A stretch of 64,000 bases of DNA. It comes from Kiloniellaceae bacterium. GTDB lineage: Bacteria > Pseudomonadota > Alphaproteobacteria > Kiloniellales > J153. The stretch lies in assembly GCA_021776115.1 (NCBI GenBank), contig JAJFGN010000030.1, positions 39,240-103,239 on the forward strand. Direction: 5' to 3'. Both the position numbers and the translations under genes were made by a program. The first letter of the stretch is position 1. Each line of letters begins with the position of its first letter. The notes under the pieces are model-generated. The model made no database searches. It was not told the origin of the DNA and saw nothing but the letters and a program-made list of their open reading frames with translations. Shown here in pieces: positions 1 through 9,125 of this stretch.

Positions 1-485
1 CGGCCGACCCGGCCCATGCCGATCACGCCAAAGCGCTTGCCCGTGATTTGAGTCCCGACCATGAAGGCCGGACTCCAGGTCTTCCACTTTCCGGCACGCA
101 CCAGGCGGTCGCCCTCGCTCGCCCGGCGCGCGGCGCCCAGCATGCACAGCATGGCGATCTCTGCGGTCGCGTCGGACAGGACATCGGGCGTGTTGGTCAC
201 CAGGATACCGCGCCCCTTGGCCGCCTCGAGATCGACGTGATCCACGCCGACCGAAAAGTTGGCGATGATTTTGAGCGAGTCAGGCAGCTGCGCGATGACC
301 TCGGCCGAGAGATGCTCGGTGTGGCACGGCATGATCGCATCCGCATCGGCGCACAGCGCGGTTAACTCCTCCGCGGTATAGAGCCGGTCATCGGTATTGA
401 ACTTGGGCCGGTAGTCCCGCGCCAAGCGCGCCTCAACCGCCTCGGGAAGTTTACGGCCGACGACGACAATTGGCTTATCGGGCAT
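1..485 (-). CDS. D-isomer-specific 2-hydroxyacid dehydrogenase (glyoxylate/hydroxypyruvate reductase type), 3' part cut by window edge
   Basis: NAD(P)-dependent reduction of a 2-ketoacid such as glyoxylate or hydroxypyruvate to the D-2-hydroxyacid, in the cytosol. The visible 161 codons start MPDKPIVVVGRKLP and contain the substrate-domain motif ANFSVGVDHVD and then TNTPDVLSDATAE. The last residues, FGVIGMGRVG, open the Rossmann GxGxxG motif right at the edge, so the cofactor domain and catalytic Arg/Glu/His lie outside. A GAGG seven bases before the ATG serves as ribosome site. It lies 26 bp behind the M81 peptidase gene on the same strand, so the two are probably cotranscribed. The family is clear; the exact substrate is not. 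Confidence 0.85.
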   Translation of the reverse strand, partial: MPDKPIVVVGRKLPEAVEARLARDYRPKFNTDDRLYTAEELTALCADADAIMPCHTEHLSAEVIAQLPDSLKIIANFSVGVDHVDLEAAKGRGILVTNTPDVLSDATAEIAMLCMLGAARRASEGDRLVRAGKWKTWSPAFMVGTQITGKRFGVIGMGRVG

Positions 486-511
486 GTACGATCCTCATTT
501 CCAGTTGCGGG

Positions 512-1990
512 CTAGGGTTGCGTATTCCAGTCGAGCGGGAATATCGGCCGGCGGATGTTCTCGAACTTGAGCTGACTGTTGTCCGAGGTGGTCACGCCCT
601 CGCCATCGCAGGTAATCGTCGCCTTGGCCAGCGGCGCGAAGCCGGCGCGGTAGTGGATGCGCGACTTCAACAACAGATAGTGGCAGTGCTGAGGCTCGAT
701 CCCGACGCTGGTGAAGACGCCCAGGTCCCAAGGTTCGTGATGTTTGGAGACCACGACGATGCGCAAGCCTTCGACCTCCAGCACCGCGGTGGCACCGGTA
801 TTGACCTCGACCCCGGTATACATGGGTCCGCGTACGATCCAACGGCCGTCGCTCAAGTTGCGTACCCGGCCGGTCACGCGCAACGGCCGGCCGTCTTGGC
901 CGATCGAGGGCATGTCGGTCTTGCCGCCAAGCTCGAGTGTCACCTCGGCGCCGACCCCGGCCTCACACATGATTGTCACCGCTTGCGGGTCCCAAACCGC
1001 CGCGACCGCGACGTCTTTCAAGCCCTGGCGCAGGACCTCCCCGATCACGGCCATAGTATCCTGAGTGCCGCCGGAACCGGTGTTGTCGGCGTGGTCGAGC
1101 AGGATGACGGGGCCCTCGTCGATCGCCTTGGCGCGCGCTACCGCCTCGTCTAAGGGCTCGCCCTTGTAGATGAAATTCTCGCGTTCCGCCCAGGCCGCCG
1201 CTAGCAGGCGGTCGCATGTTGTCCGCGCCGCGCCGGCGTCACCGTTGCACACGACAACCGCCGAAAGACCGGCCTCGGCAATATCGGCCAAGGGGAATCC
1301 GCCGAACACGCTGGCGGCCAAGGCGCCCGCGCGTTCTTCGCTCCGGGTCATGTCCTGAAGCTGGCTCATAGGCGCGTCGGCGGTGCCCATGCGCAAGGTC
1401 TGGGGAAGCAAGGCCACGTTGCCCCAGGCCATGACCGGCGCCACCTCCCCGCGTAGGGCGCGCAGCAGGATCCGGCCGACCTGGGCGCCAACATCGTACA
1501 TATCGACATGGGGATAGGTTTTATAGCCGATCAAGGCGGTGCAGTTGGCGACCATGCGCTCGGTCAGGTTGGCATGCAGGTCGCAAGTAACCGCGATCGG
1601 CAGCTTGGGGGCGATCCGGCGCATGCGCTCCAACAACCCGCCCTCGCCATCCGGTTCGCCCTCCACCACCATGGCGCCATGCAAATCGAGCATGGCAGCA
1701 TCGAATTTTTCGGACCCCAGCGTATCGAGGATCCGTCCGCAAAGTTTCTCGTAAGTCTCAGCCTCGACCGGGCCGCTCGGCATGGCTACGGCGGCGATGG
1801 GAGTCACAATCTCGGCGCCGGCTTCGCGCGCCAAGTCAAGATAGGCGGCCAGAGGATGATTCGTACCCGCGAAGCTTGCCGTCACGGCGTCGCCCTCAAC
1901 CAGAGACCAATCCCTAAACCGCGCCAAACCGGTCGGAATTGGCGAGAAGGTGTTGGTTTCGTGCTTCATCATTGCTAGCAGCAAGCGCAT
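512..1990 (-). CDS. M81 family metallopeptidase (MlrC-like)
   Basis: Predicted zinc peptidase of the MlrC family, named for the last step of microcystin linear-peptide breakdown; most homologues are of unknown substrate. 492 aa from the ATG at 1990, chosen because GGAG lies ten bases upstream and homologues begin MRLLLAMMKHETNTFSP; an in-frame extension to 2050 is less likely. Family motifs are KHETNTFSP (residues 9-17), LDLHGAM (101-107), the following GEPDGEG and CDLHAN (136-141); their Asp and His residues are the expected metal ligands. It is divergent from a peptide-type ABC importer at 2362, so it may process an imported peptide. Cytosolic: no signal peptide is seen. Confidence 0.85.
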   Translation of the reverse strand: MRLLLAMMKHETNTFSPIPTGLARFRDWSLVEGDAVTASFAGTNHPLAAYLDLAREAGAEIVTPIAAVAMPSGPVEAETYEKLCGRILDTLGSEKFDAAMLDLHGAMVVEGEPDGEGGLLERMRRIAPKLPIAVTCDLHANLTERMVANCTALIGYKTYPHVDMYDVGAQVGRILLRALRGEVAPVMAWGNVALLPQTLRMGTADAPMSQLQDMTRSEERAGALAASVFGGFPLADIAEAGLSAVVVCNGDAGAARTTCDRLLAAAWAERENFIYKGEPLDEAVARAKAIDEGPVILLDHADNTGSGGTQDTMAVIGEVLRQGLKDVAVAAVWDPQAVTIMCEAGVGAEVTLELGGKTDMPSIGQDGRPLRVTGRVRNLSDGRWIVRGPMYTGVEVNTGATAVLEVEGLRIVVVSKHHEPWDLGVFTSVGIEPQHCHYLLLKSRIHYRAGFAPLAKATITCDGEGVTTSDNSQLKFENIRRPIFPLDWNTQP

Positions 1991-2361
1991 GGCTTCGAGT
2001 CTCCAGAACGCCGTTGGCCCCACACACGGATCGGGCACGGATCGGGGCACGGACCGGCGTGTCGCAACCGAAATTTCGATTACCGGCGCCGCTCCGCCGG
2101 ACCGGGCGTGCCTCTCGCGGTCACCTTGTCCTTGCCAGCGTGGCGCGGGCGCGGCCTAGCGGTCAAGCCGGAAAGAGACAGAGCGCCACCCTTATTCATC
2201 TTTTAGTCGATTGACCGGGGGGGCCTTTCGGCGCTCTAATGACAGACGCGCCCCATAAACTCCATAAACTATTGGCGTTTGCCTTTATGTGGGCGACAAA
2301 ACAGGGCCGGAACTTAGGCATTTCCGGACACAAACCCCCACAAGAAACTGGAGGCATTGAT
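1991..2361. other. Divergent intergenic region between M81 peptidase and ABC importer
   Basis: 371 bp without a convincing gene. It must hold the promoters of both flanking units. A tandem copy of CCATAAACT occurs near 2253-2270, upstream of the binding-protein gene. An in-frame upstream extension of the binding protein to 2239 exists but places 41 residues in front of a good signal peptide, so it is treated as untranslated leader. Confidence 0.5.
2211..2240 (+). promoter_or_regulatory. Candidate sigma-70 promoter of the first ABC importer operon
   Basis: TTGACC (2211-2216) and TCTAAT (2235-2240) are separated by 18 bp, roughly 120 bp before the start codon at 2362. The spacing is acceptable and the elements are near consensus, but the assignment rests on sequence alone. 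Confidence 0.35.
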
Positions 2362-3948
2362 ATGTTTCGATCGACAAGAAGGGCTTTGCTTTTCGCGGCC
2401 GCGTTGGCGGTTCCGGCGATGGTCCTTGCTGGCCCGCAACCCGCGGCCGCCGAAAAAGTCCTGCGTGTCATTCCCCACGCGGACCTGAAAAACATCGACC
2501 CGATCTGGACCACGGCGTACATCACGCGCAACCACGGCTACATGGTTTACGACACGCTGTTCGCGATGGACGCAAACCTGAAGCCGCAGCCCCAGATGGT
2601 CGATACCTGGAGCGTCAGCGACGATCAGCTGACCTGGACCTTCAAATTGCGCGATGGCCTGAAGTGGCATGACGGAGCGCCCGTTACCGCCGCCGACTGC
2701 GTCGCCTCGCTCAACCGCTGGGGCAAGCGCGACGGCATGGGCCAGGCGCTTATGAATGTCATGGATAGCCTGAGTGCGGCCGACGACAAGACCATCGTCA
2801 TGAAGCTGAAGCAGCCTTATGGCCTGGTTCTGGAATCGATCGGCAAGATCAGCTCCAACGTCCCCTTCATGATGCCGAAGCGTTTCGCGGAAACCGATCC
2901 CTTCGAGCAAGTCACCGACATGATCGGCTCCGGCCCCTTCAAGTTCTCCAAGGACGAATGGGTGCCCGGCAGCAAGGTGGTCTACCTCAAAAACGAGGAC
3001 TACGTGCCGCGCAGCGAGCCGCCGTCTTACGCCGCCGGCGGTAAGGTCGTCAAAGTCGATCGGGTCGAGTGGGTCTACTTCCCGGACCAAACGACCGCGA
3101 TGAACGCGCTCATAAACAATGAGGTCGATTACTTCGAGCAGCCGGCCAACGACCTGGCGCCGATCCTGGCGAACTCGCCGGGCATCGTGGTCGAGGTCAA
3201 CGACCCGGTCGGCAACATGGGCTTCGCCCGCTTCAACCACCTGCTGCCGCCCTTCGACAACGTCAAGGTCCGGCGTGCCGCCATGGCGGCCATGAAGCAG
3301 GAAGATTATCTGTTGGCCGCCGTTGGCCTGCCGGAATACTTCAGCACCTGCTATAGCGTGTTCCCCTGCGGCACGCCGCTGGAGAGCACCGCCGGGTCCG
3401 AGATCGTCAAGAGTGCCGGGGTCGAGGAAGGCAAGAAATTGCTGGCCGAGTCCGGTTATGACGGAACCCCGGTCGTCATTATGCAGCCGACCGACATTCC
3501 GGTGCTCTCGGCCTTCAGCCTGGTCACCGCGGAGAAGCTGCGCAAAATCGGCATGAAGGTCGATATGCAGGCGATGGACTGGTCGACCCTGACCTCGCGC
3601 CGGGCCAAGCGCGATCCGGTAAAGGACGGTGGCTGGAATATCTTCCACACCTGGTGGATCGGCGCGGATGTGCTGAATCCCATGGCCATCGCCTATTCCG
3701 GCGACCCGGCCAAGGGCTGGTTCGGTTGGCCCTCCGATGCGGATCTGGAGAGGGCGCGTACCGCGTTCCCCCTGGCGAAAAACGTGGCGGAGCAGAAGGT
3801 CCTCGCCACCAAGGTGCAGGACCGCCTCTATGCCATCGGCAGTCACGGCAACCTGGGCGCCTTCTTCACACCCGTCGCCTATCGCGACAACGTCAAGGGC
3901 CTGATCAAGTCGCCGGTCCAGTTCTTCTGGAACATTAGCGTCGAGTAG
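2362..3948 (+). CDS. ABC transporter substrate-binding protein, peptide/nickel family 5 (Dpp/Opp type)
   Basis: Periplasmic solute receptor of a Dpp/Opp-type importer. 528 aa from the ATG at 2362, preceded by CTGGAGG at good spacing. Residues 1-30 form a Sec signal peptide (RSTRR, then an Ala/Leu/Val-rich core, cleavage after PAAA). The SBP_bac_5 fold shows in KNIDPIWTT, the TWTFKLRDGLKWHDG segment and VTAADCVASLNRW, typical of extracellular solute-binding family 5. It is the first gene of an operon with two permeases and a double ATPase. Ligand unknown; di/oligopeptides or similar short polar compounds are the usual cargo. Confidence 0.92.
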   Translation: MFRSTRRALLFAAALAVPAMVLAGPQPAAAEKVLRVIPHADLKNIDPIWTTAYITRNHGYMVYDTLFAMDANLKPQPQMVDTWSVSDDQLTWTFKLRDGLKWHDGAPVTAADCVASLNRWGKRDGMGQALMNVMDSLSAADDKTIVMKLKQPYGLVLESIGKISSNVPFMMPKRFAETDPFEQVTDMIGSGPFKFSKDEWVPGSKVVYLKNEDYVPRSEPPSYAAGGKVVKVDRVEWVYFPDQTTAMNALINNEVDYFEQPANDLAPILANSPGIVVEVNDPVGNMGFARFNHLLPPFDNVKVRRAAMAAMKQEDYLLAAVGLPEYFSTCYSVFPCGTPLESTAGSEIVKSAGVEEGKKLLAESGYDGTPVVIMQPTDIPVLSAFSLVTAEKLRKIGMKVDMQAMDWSTLTSRRAKRDPVKDGGWNIFHTWWIGADVLNPMAIAYSGDPAKGWFGWPSDADLERARTAFPLAKNVAEQKVLATKVQDRLYAIGSHGNLGAFFTPVAYRDNVKGLIKSPVQFFWNISVE

Positions 3949-3991
3949 CGTGATTAGGCAAAATCAAAGACTAACTAAGTAAGACTGGAAG

Positions 3992-4933
3992 GTGTTTTCC
4001 TTCATAGCTAAGCGAATCGTCGCCACCATCCCCGTCATGGGGGTGGTGGCGCTATTCGTCTTCTTGATGCTGCGCCTTAGCCCGGGCGACCCGGCTTCGG
4101 TCATTGCCGGCGACTACGCCACGGCGGCGGACATCGAGCGGATCCGCGAACAATTGGGCTTGAGCGATCCTATCGTCGTGCAGTTCGGCAACTGGATTTG
4201 GCAGTTGATGCGCGCGGATTTGGGTATTTCGATTTTTTCCAACCTGCCCGTCACCACACTGATCGCGCAACGCCTCGAGCCGACCTTGATGCTGTCGCTG
4301 ACCACCTTGACTTTTTCGGTGTTGGTCGCGGTGCCGCTGGGCGCGCTGGCCGCGTGGAAGGCCGGGACCTGGATCGACCGGGCGGTGATGATTTTCGCGG
4401 TCGCGGGCTTTTCGCTGCCCGTCTTCGTGCTCGGTTACGCGCTGATCTACGAGTTCTCCTTGGCGCTGCAGTGGCTGCCCGTTCAGGGCTACAAGAGCCC
4501 CTTCGATGGCCTGCTCCCCTTCTTGCGCCATATCATCCTGCCCACGGTGACCTTGAGCGTCATCTTTATCGCGTTGTTCGCGCGCATCACCCGCGCCAGC
4601 GTGCTGGAAGTGCTGGAGGAAGACTACATCCGCACCGCCCGCGCCAAGGGCCAGACCGAACGCAAGGTGCTGCTGGGCCATGCGCTGCGCAACGCCGCGG
4701 TGCCCATCGTCACCGTCATCGGCCTGGGCATCGCGCTTCTAATCGGCGGCGTCGTGGTGACCGAAAGCGTTTACAACATCCCGGGTCTGGGCCGCCTGGT
4801 CGTCGATGCGATTCTGAAGCGCGACTATCCGATCATCCAGGGCCTGATCCTGATGTTTAGTTTTGTCTACATCCTGGTCAATTTAATGATCGACATCGTT
4901 TACACCCTGATCGACCCGAGGATCCGGTATTGA
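3992..4933 (+). CDS. ABC transporter permease, DppB type
   Basis: Inner-membrane permease subunit, 313 aa, about six membrane segments, starting with a GTG at 3992. Family features are the N-terminal MFSFIAKRIVATIPV helix, the LGLSDPIVVQFGNW segment and the EAA-type coupling loop EEDYIRTARAKGQTERKVL, which docks the ATPase. The C-terminus YTLIDPRIRY is typical for DppB. It follows the binding-protein gene by 43 bp with no hairpin between them. Its stop overlaps the TTG start of the next permease by four bases (TTGA), which implies translational coupling. Confidence 0.92.
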   Translation: MFSFIAKRIVATIPVMGVVALFVFLMLRLSPGDPASVIAGDYATAADIERIREQLGLSDPIVVQFGNWIWQLMRADLGISIFSNLPVTTLIAQRLEPTLMLSLTTLTFSVLVAVPLGALAAWKAGTWIDRAVMIFAVAGFSLPVFVLGYALIYEFSLALQWLPVQGYKSPFDGLLPFLRHIILPTVTLSVIFIALFARITRASVLEVLEEDYIRTARAKGQTERKVLLGHALRNAAVPIVTVIGLGIALLIGGVVVTESVYNIPGLGRLVVDAILKRDYPIIQGLILMFSFVYILVNLMIDIVYTLIDPRIRY

Positions 4934-5817
4934 GCGCGATCGCCGATAGAGACGCGAACCGGAGCGGACTCAGGGAACGGCTCGCCGAGTTCCGGCGCAA
5001 CGTGCTGAGCCGCCATCCGACCATGGCGATCGGGGGCGTGCTGTTGATCCTCATGATCTTGGGCGCCGTTTTTGCGCCGCTGCTCTTCACCGTCGACCCC
5101 ATCGCCTTGAACCCGATCCAGCGCCTGCGCGGGCCGGGCGCGGCGCAGTGGTTCGGCACCGACATGTTCGGGCGCGATATCTATAGCCGCACAATCTACG
5201 GCACGCGCATCTCGCTCTTTGTCGGCTTGGCGGCCGCCGTTTTGAGTATCGCCATCGGTCTGGTGATCGGCCTCTTGGCCGGCTATGTCCGGCTGCTCGA
5301 TACCATCCTCATGCGGGTCATGGACGGGCTGATGGCGATCCCGGGCATCTTGCTGGCCATCGCCTTGGTGTCGCTTTCGGGCGCCAGCCTGGTGACCGTG
5401 ACGGTTGCCATCACCATCCCCGAAATTCCGCGCGTCGTGCGCCTGGTCCGCGCCATCGTGTTGTCGGTGCGCGAGGAACCCTATGTCGAGGCGGCCGTGG
5501 CGGCGGGCACGCGCCTGCCGCTGATTCTGATCCGGCATATCCTGCCGAACACGATTCCGCCACTCATCGTGCAGGCAACCTATGTCTGCGCTTCCGCCAT
5601 GCTGACAGAATCGATCCTGGGTTTCCTGGGCGCCGGCACGCCGCCGGAGATTCCCAGCTGGGGTAACATCATGGCCGAGGGGCGGACCTACTTCCAGATC
5701 GCGCCCTGGATCATCTTCTTTCCCGGCGCCCTGCTGGCGCTGACGGTGTTGGCGGTCAATGTGCTGGGCGACGGCCTGCGCGATACGCTCGACCCGCGCA
5801 TCGCCAAGAAGATGTGA
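4930..5817 (+). CDS. ABC transporter permease, DppC type
   Basis: Second inner-membrane permease, 295 aa, TTG start overlapping the previous stop. An N-terminal cytoplasmic tail precedes the first membrane helix (about residues 30-55). The DppC signature FGTDMFGRDIYSR follows, and the coupling loop YVEAAVAAGTRLPLILIRHI lies near residue 185. The C-terminus DGLRDTLDPRIAKKM is typical. It pairs with the upstream DppB-type subunit to form the translocation pore. The stop overlaps the GTG of the ATPase frame (GTGA at 5814-5817). Confidence 0.92.
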   Translation: MSAIADRDANRSGLRERLAEFRRNVLSRHPTMAIGGVLLILMILGAVFAPLLFTVDPIALNPIQRLRGPGAAQWFGTDMFGRDIYSRTIYGTRISLFVGLAAAVLSIAIGLVIGLLAGYVRLLDTILMRVMDGLMAIPGILLAIALVSLSGASLVTVTVAITIPEIPRVVRLVRAIVLSVREEPYVEAAVAAGTRLPLILIRHILPNTIPPLIVQATYVCASAMLTESILGFLGAGTPPEIPSWGNIMAEGRTYFQIAPWIIFFPGALLALTVLAVNVLGDGLRDTLDPRIAKKM

Positions 5818-5822
5818 GCCCG

Positions 5823-7457
5823 ATGGACCAGACAACGCAGCCGGTTCTCGACATCCGCGGCCTGACGGTGCGCCTGCCGATACGCGCCGACCGCGAAAAT
5901 GCAATTGAGGACGTTTCCTTCTCGGTCCTGCCGCACGAGATTCTCTGCGTGGTCGGGGAATCGGGTTCAGGCAAGTCGGTCACTGCGCATACGGTCATGG
6001 GCTTGCTGCCGCCCAAGCAGCTGACCGCGACGGCGGGCCAAGTGTTGCTGCAAGGCGACGACCTGTTGAAGAAGACGCCAGGCGAGATGCGCGCCCTGCG
6101 CGGCGCGCGCATGTCGATGATCTTTCAGGAGCCGATGACGGCGCTCAATCCGCTCATGTCGATCGGCGATCAGATCGAAGAGATCCTGCAAATCCATACC
6201 GAGATGAGCGCGCGCGAGCGCCTGGCGCGGGTGATCGAGGTCATGGAGGCGGTCAAGCTGCCGGAGCCGGAACGCCTGGTCCATTCCTATCCGCATCAAC
6301 TTTCCGGCGGCCAGCGGCAGCGCGTGATGATCGCGGGCGCGCTCGCGCTCGAACCCGCGCTGCTGATCGCGGACGAGCCGACCACCGCCCTGGACGTGAC
6401 CACGCAGGCGCAGATCCTAAAGCTGATCAAGGATATCCAGCGCACCCATGGTACGGCGGTTCTATTCATCACCCACGACTTCGGCGTCGTGGCGGAGATC
6501 GCCGACCGCGTGGTGGTGATGCAGCACGGCTTGGTGGTCGAACAGGGCGAGGCCAAGGCGGTCCTGCGGAACCCGCAGCACCCCTACACGCGGATGCTGA
6601 TATCCGCGGTGCCGAGCATGACCCCGCCGGCCCGTCCACCCAAGGCGGATGCACCCGTCGTTCTTGAGACCCAGGACTTGTGCAAGACCTATCGGGACCG
6701 CTCGCTGTTCCGCGCCGCGCGTGAGACCCGCGCGGCCCACAACGTCGAGCTTAGCGTGCGCCGGGGCGAGACGCTGGGCATCGTCGGCGAATCCGGCTCC
6801 GGCAAATCGACCGTGGCGCGCTGCATCGTGCGCCTCATTAGCCCGACCAGCGGCCAAATCCTGATCGATGGGCACGACATCGCCGGCCTTTCGGCGAGCC
6901 GCCTGCGCGAAAACCGGCGCCTGGTTCAGATCGTGTTCCAAGACCCCTATCGCTCCCTCAACCCGCGCCGCTCGGTCGGCGCCTCGATTGTCGAGGGCCC
7001 AATGAATTTCGGCGTCGGTAAGGCCGAAGCCCAGACCCGCGCACGCGACCTGATGAAGCTGGTCGACCTCGACCCTAATTCGCTCGACCGCTTTCCACAC
7101 CAGTTCTCCGGCGGTCAGCGCCAGCGCATTTGTATCGCCCGCGCCTTGGCCATGGAGCCGGACGTGCTGATCGCGGACGAGGCGGTCTCCGCCCTCGATG
7201 TTTCGGTCCAGGCCCAGGTGCTGGAACTGCTCGACGACGTGCGCAAGCGCTTCAACCTGGCGATCCTCTTCATCACCCACGACCTGCGTGTCGCGGCCCA
7301 GATTTGCGACCGCATCGCGGTCATGTACAAGGGCGAGATCGTCGAACGTGGGCCAGCCGCCGAGGTCTTCCGCGCGCCTAGCCACGAATATACCCAAGCC
7401 CTCTTCAACGCCGCCCCCGGCCGCGATTTCGAGTTCGGGAGTTTCGCCACGGCGTGA
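5823..7457 (+). CDS. ABC transporter double ATP-binding protein (DppD-DppF fusion)
   Basis: Energises the importer; two complete nucleotide-binding domains in one chain. Starting at the ATG at 5823 (544 aa) the first Walker A is GESGSGKS (about residues 45-52), with signature LSGGQRQR and Walker B LLIADEPT; the second half repeats GESGSGKST, FSGGQRQR and VLIADEAVSALD. A GTG three codons upstream (5814) overlaps the permease stop and could equally be used. The second Walker B reads DEAVSALD rather than DEPTSALD, a tolerated variant. Same-operon MFS gene follows with a four-base overlap. Confidence 0.93.
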   Translation: MDQTTQPVLDIRGLTVRLPIRADRENAIEDVSFSVLPHEILCVVGESGSGKSVTAHTVMGLLPPKQLTATAGQVLLQGDDLLKKTPGEMRALRGARMSMIFQEPMTALNPLMSIGDQIEEILQIHTEMSARERLARVIEVMEAVKLPEPERLVHSYPHQLSGGQRQRVMIAGALALEPALLIADEPTTALDVTTQAQILKLIKDIQRTHGTAVLFITHDFGVVAEIADRVVVMQHGLVVEQGEAKAVLRNPQHPYTRMLISAVPSMTPPARPPKADAPVVLETQDLCKTYRDRSLFRAARETRAAHNVELSVRRGETLGIVGESGSGKSTVARCIVRLISPTSGQILIDGHDIAGLSASRLRENRRLVQIVFQDPYRSLNPRRSVGASIVEGPMNFGVGKAEAQTRARDLMKLVDLDPNSLDRFPHQFSGGQRQRICIARALAMEPDVLIADEAVSALDVSVQAQVLELLDDVRKRFNLAILFITHDLRVAAQICDRIAVMYKGEIVERGPAAEVFRAPSHEYTQALFNAAPGRDFEFGSFATA

Positions 7458-8638
7458 ACGCGCCAACCCGCCCCCTCTCACGCGCGCCCATCTCGATGGC
7501 CCCCATCTCAATGGCCATGGGCGGACTTGTCGCCATGGCCGCCGCGATGGGCGTGGGGCGTTTTGTCTATACGCCGATCCTGCCCTTCATGGTCGAGGCG
7601 CTGAATCTCAGCAAGGGCGAGGCCGGGCTGATCGCCTCGGCCAATTATGCGGGGTACTTGGCCGGCGCGCTTGTGGCCGCGATGCCGTCCCTGTTCGGAT
7701 CGCGGCGCGCCTGGCTGCTCGGCGCCCTGGTCGTGAGCGCGGCGACGACGGCGGCGACGGGCCTCGTCTCCTCCATGCCCGCATTTCTGGTTCTGCGGTT
7801 CCTGGGCGGCCTGGCCAGCGCCTTCGTCATGGTCTACGCCTCGACCCTGGTGCTGGAACGCTTGCATGCTGCCGGGCGCGGCGGGCTGGTGGCGCTGCAC
7901 TTCGCCGGCGTGGGCATCGGCATCGCGGCCTCCGCCCTGCTCGTCTCCGGACTGGCGGCCTTCGGCTATGACTGGCGCTGGCAATGGATCGTCAGTGGCG
8001 TAATCTCCCTAGCCGCCGTCGCCGTGGCCGCCGCTCTGATTCCCAACCAGGCCGAGCCGGCCCCGGCGCCGCGCCTGGGTGCGGCGGGGCAAGGCCTCGG
8101 CCGGTTGATCGCCGCCTACGGCCTGTTCGGCTTCGGCTATGTCATCACCGCGACCTTCCTGGTCGCGATCGTGCGCGGCTCGGCGGAGATCGCACCGCTG
8201 GAGCCGTTAATTTGGCTGGTCGTCGGCCTAACCGCCGCGCCTTCAATCGCCCTCTGGGGCTGGATCGGAGCCAGGATCGGGATGATCCGCGCCTTTGCCA
8301 TCGCCTGCGCAGTCGAGGCCGCCGGCGTCGCGGCCAGCGTGCTGTGGGTCGCCCCGGCCGGCGTCCTGCTTTCGGCGGTTCTGCTCGGCGGCACTTTTGT
8401 CAGCTTGGGTGCGCTCGGCCTCGTAGGTGCGCGGCAGATCGCCGGCGGCGACCCGCGCCGCGTGCTCGCGTTCATGACCGCCGCCTTCGGCCTGGGCCAG
8501 ATTGCCGGCCCGGTGTTCGCCGGCCACCTGCACGACATCACCGGCAGCTTCCTCGGCGCCTCCCTCACCGCAGTGGGCGCGCTTCTGATCGCCACCGCCT
8601 TGACGATAAAGACGCCGGGAAAGACGCCGGGGCGCTAA
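7454..8638 (+). CDS. MFS transporter, YbfB/YjiJ family
   Basis: Twelve-helix major facilitator protein, 394 aa. The motif [14 protein letters not shown] near residue 33 is typical of the YbfB/YjiJ group, whose substrates are mostly unknown. The GTG start at 7454 overlaps the ATPase stop (GTGA), so it is very probably translated with the ABC importer. Pairing a secondary transporter with a peptide-type ABC system suggests export of a product or alternative uptake; this is inference. The start has three close Met residues ([10 protein letters not shown]) so initiation could be a little further in. Confidence 0.85.
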   Translation: MNAPTRPLSRAPISMAPISMAMGGLVAMAAAMGVGRFVYTPILPFMVEALNLSKGEAGLIASANYAGYLAGALVAAMPSLFGSRRAWLLGALVVSAATTAATGLVSSMPAFLVLRFLGGLASAFVMVYASTLVLERLHAAGRGGLVALHFAGVGIGIAASALLVSGLAAFGYDWRWQWIVSGVISLAAVAVAAALIPNQAEPAPAPRLGAAGQGLGRLIAAYGLFGFGYVITATFLVAIVRGSAEIAPLEPLIWLVVGLTAAPSIALWGWIGARIGMIRAFAIACAVEAAGVAASVLWVAPAGVLLSAVLLGGTFVSLGALGLVGARQIAGGDPRRVLAFMTAAFGLGQIAGPVFAGHLHDITGSFLGASLTAVGALLIATALTIKTPGKTPGR

Positions 8639-8739
8639 GGGTGGCGATCGGATGCCGTTTCGACACTTCGAAGGGGAACGAAGCATCTTCACGGCACGAT
8701 CAACTAGAATGCCTCCAGCTAAACCAAGGAGGCATGTCC

Positions 8740-9057
8740 GTGACCCTTACCTGTTTCATCCGCTACGAGATCGACCCGTTTCAGAGAGATGCGTTCAAGA
8801 CCTATGCCGAGACCTGGGGCCGTGTTATCCCGAAATGCGGCGGCGATCTCGTCGGCTACTTCCTGCCCCACGAGGGCACCAACAACATCGCCTACGGGCT
8901 GATTTCCTTCGAGAGCCTAGCCGCCTACGAGACCTACCGGGCCCGTCTCAAGGCCGATCCGGAAGGCAGAGCCAACTTCGATTTCGCCCAAGAAAAGCGC
9001 TTCATCCAGCGCGAGGCGCGCAGCTTCCTGGAAGGCGTGCCGGAAACCCTACCCTAG
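8740..9057 (+). CDS. NIPSNAP-like / dimeric alpha-beta barrel small protein
   Basis: 105 aa, cytosolic, of the NIPSNAP-like ferredoxin-fold family; function unknown. Seen: [24 protein letters not shown] at the start and [18 protein letters not shown] later, both typical. Start choice: AAGGAGG (8726-8732) lies only one base before the ATG at 8734 but seven before the in-frame GTG at 8740, so GTG is preferred. Stop at 9057 is four bases from a decayed YaiI fragment on the other strand. Confidence 0.75.
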   Translation: MTLTCFIRYEIDPFQRDAFKTYAETWGRVIPKCGGDLVGYFLPHEGTNNIAYGLISFESLAAYETYRARLKADPEGRANFDFAQEKRFIQREARSFLEGVPETLP

Positions 9058-9060
9058 GAC

Positions 9061-9103
9061 TCAGCCCGTTCTCTTTAGCCGCACGATGGCCTCGTGCAGT
9101 GAG
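9061..9103 (-). pseudogene. Remnant of a YaiI/DUF188 3' end (copy 1)
   Basis: Read on the minus strand this short stretch encodes SLHEAIVRLKRTG and a stop, matching the C-terminus [15 protein letters not shown] of the intact YaiI-like gene at 11967-12440. At the DNA level 9067-9099 and 11976-12008 agree at all but one of about 33 positions. Only the last dozen or so codons survive; upstream sequence belongs to no recognisable gene. Confidence 0.7.
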
Positions 9104-9125
9104 CGCGTTGTTAATCGCCACCGCG

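Noticed and set aside
2314..3846. 510-codon minus-strand frame opposite the first binding protein
   Set aside because: Antisense artefact of GC-rich codon use; low complexity and no family features.
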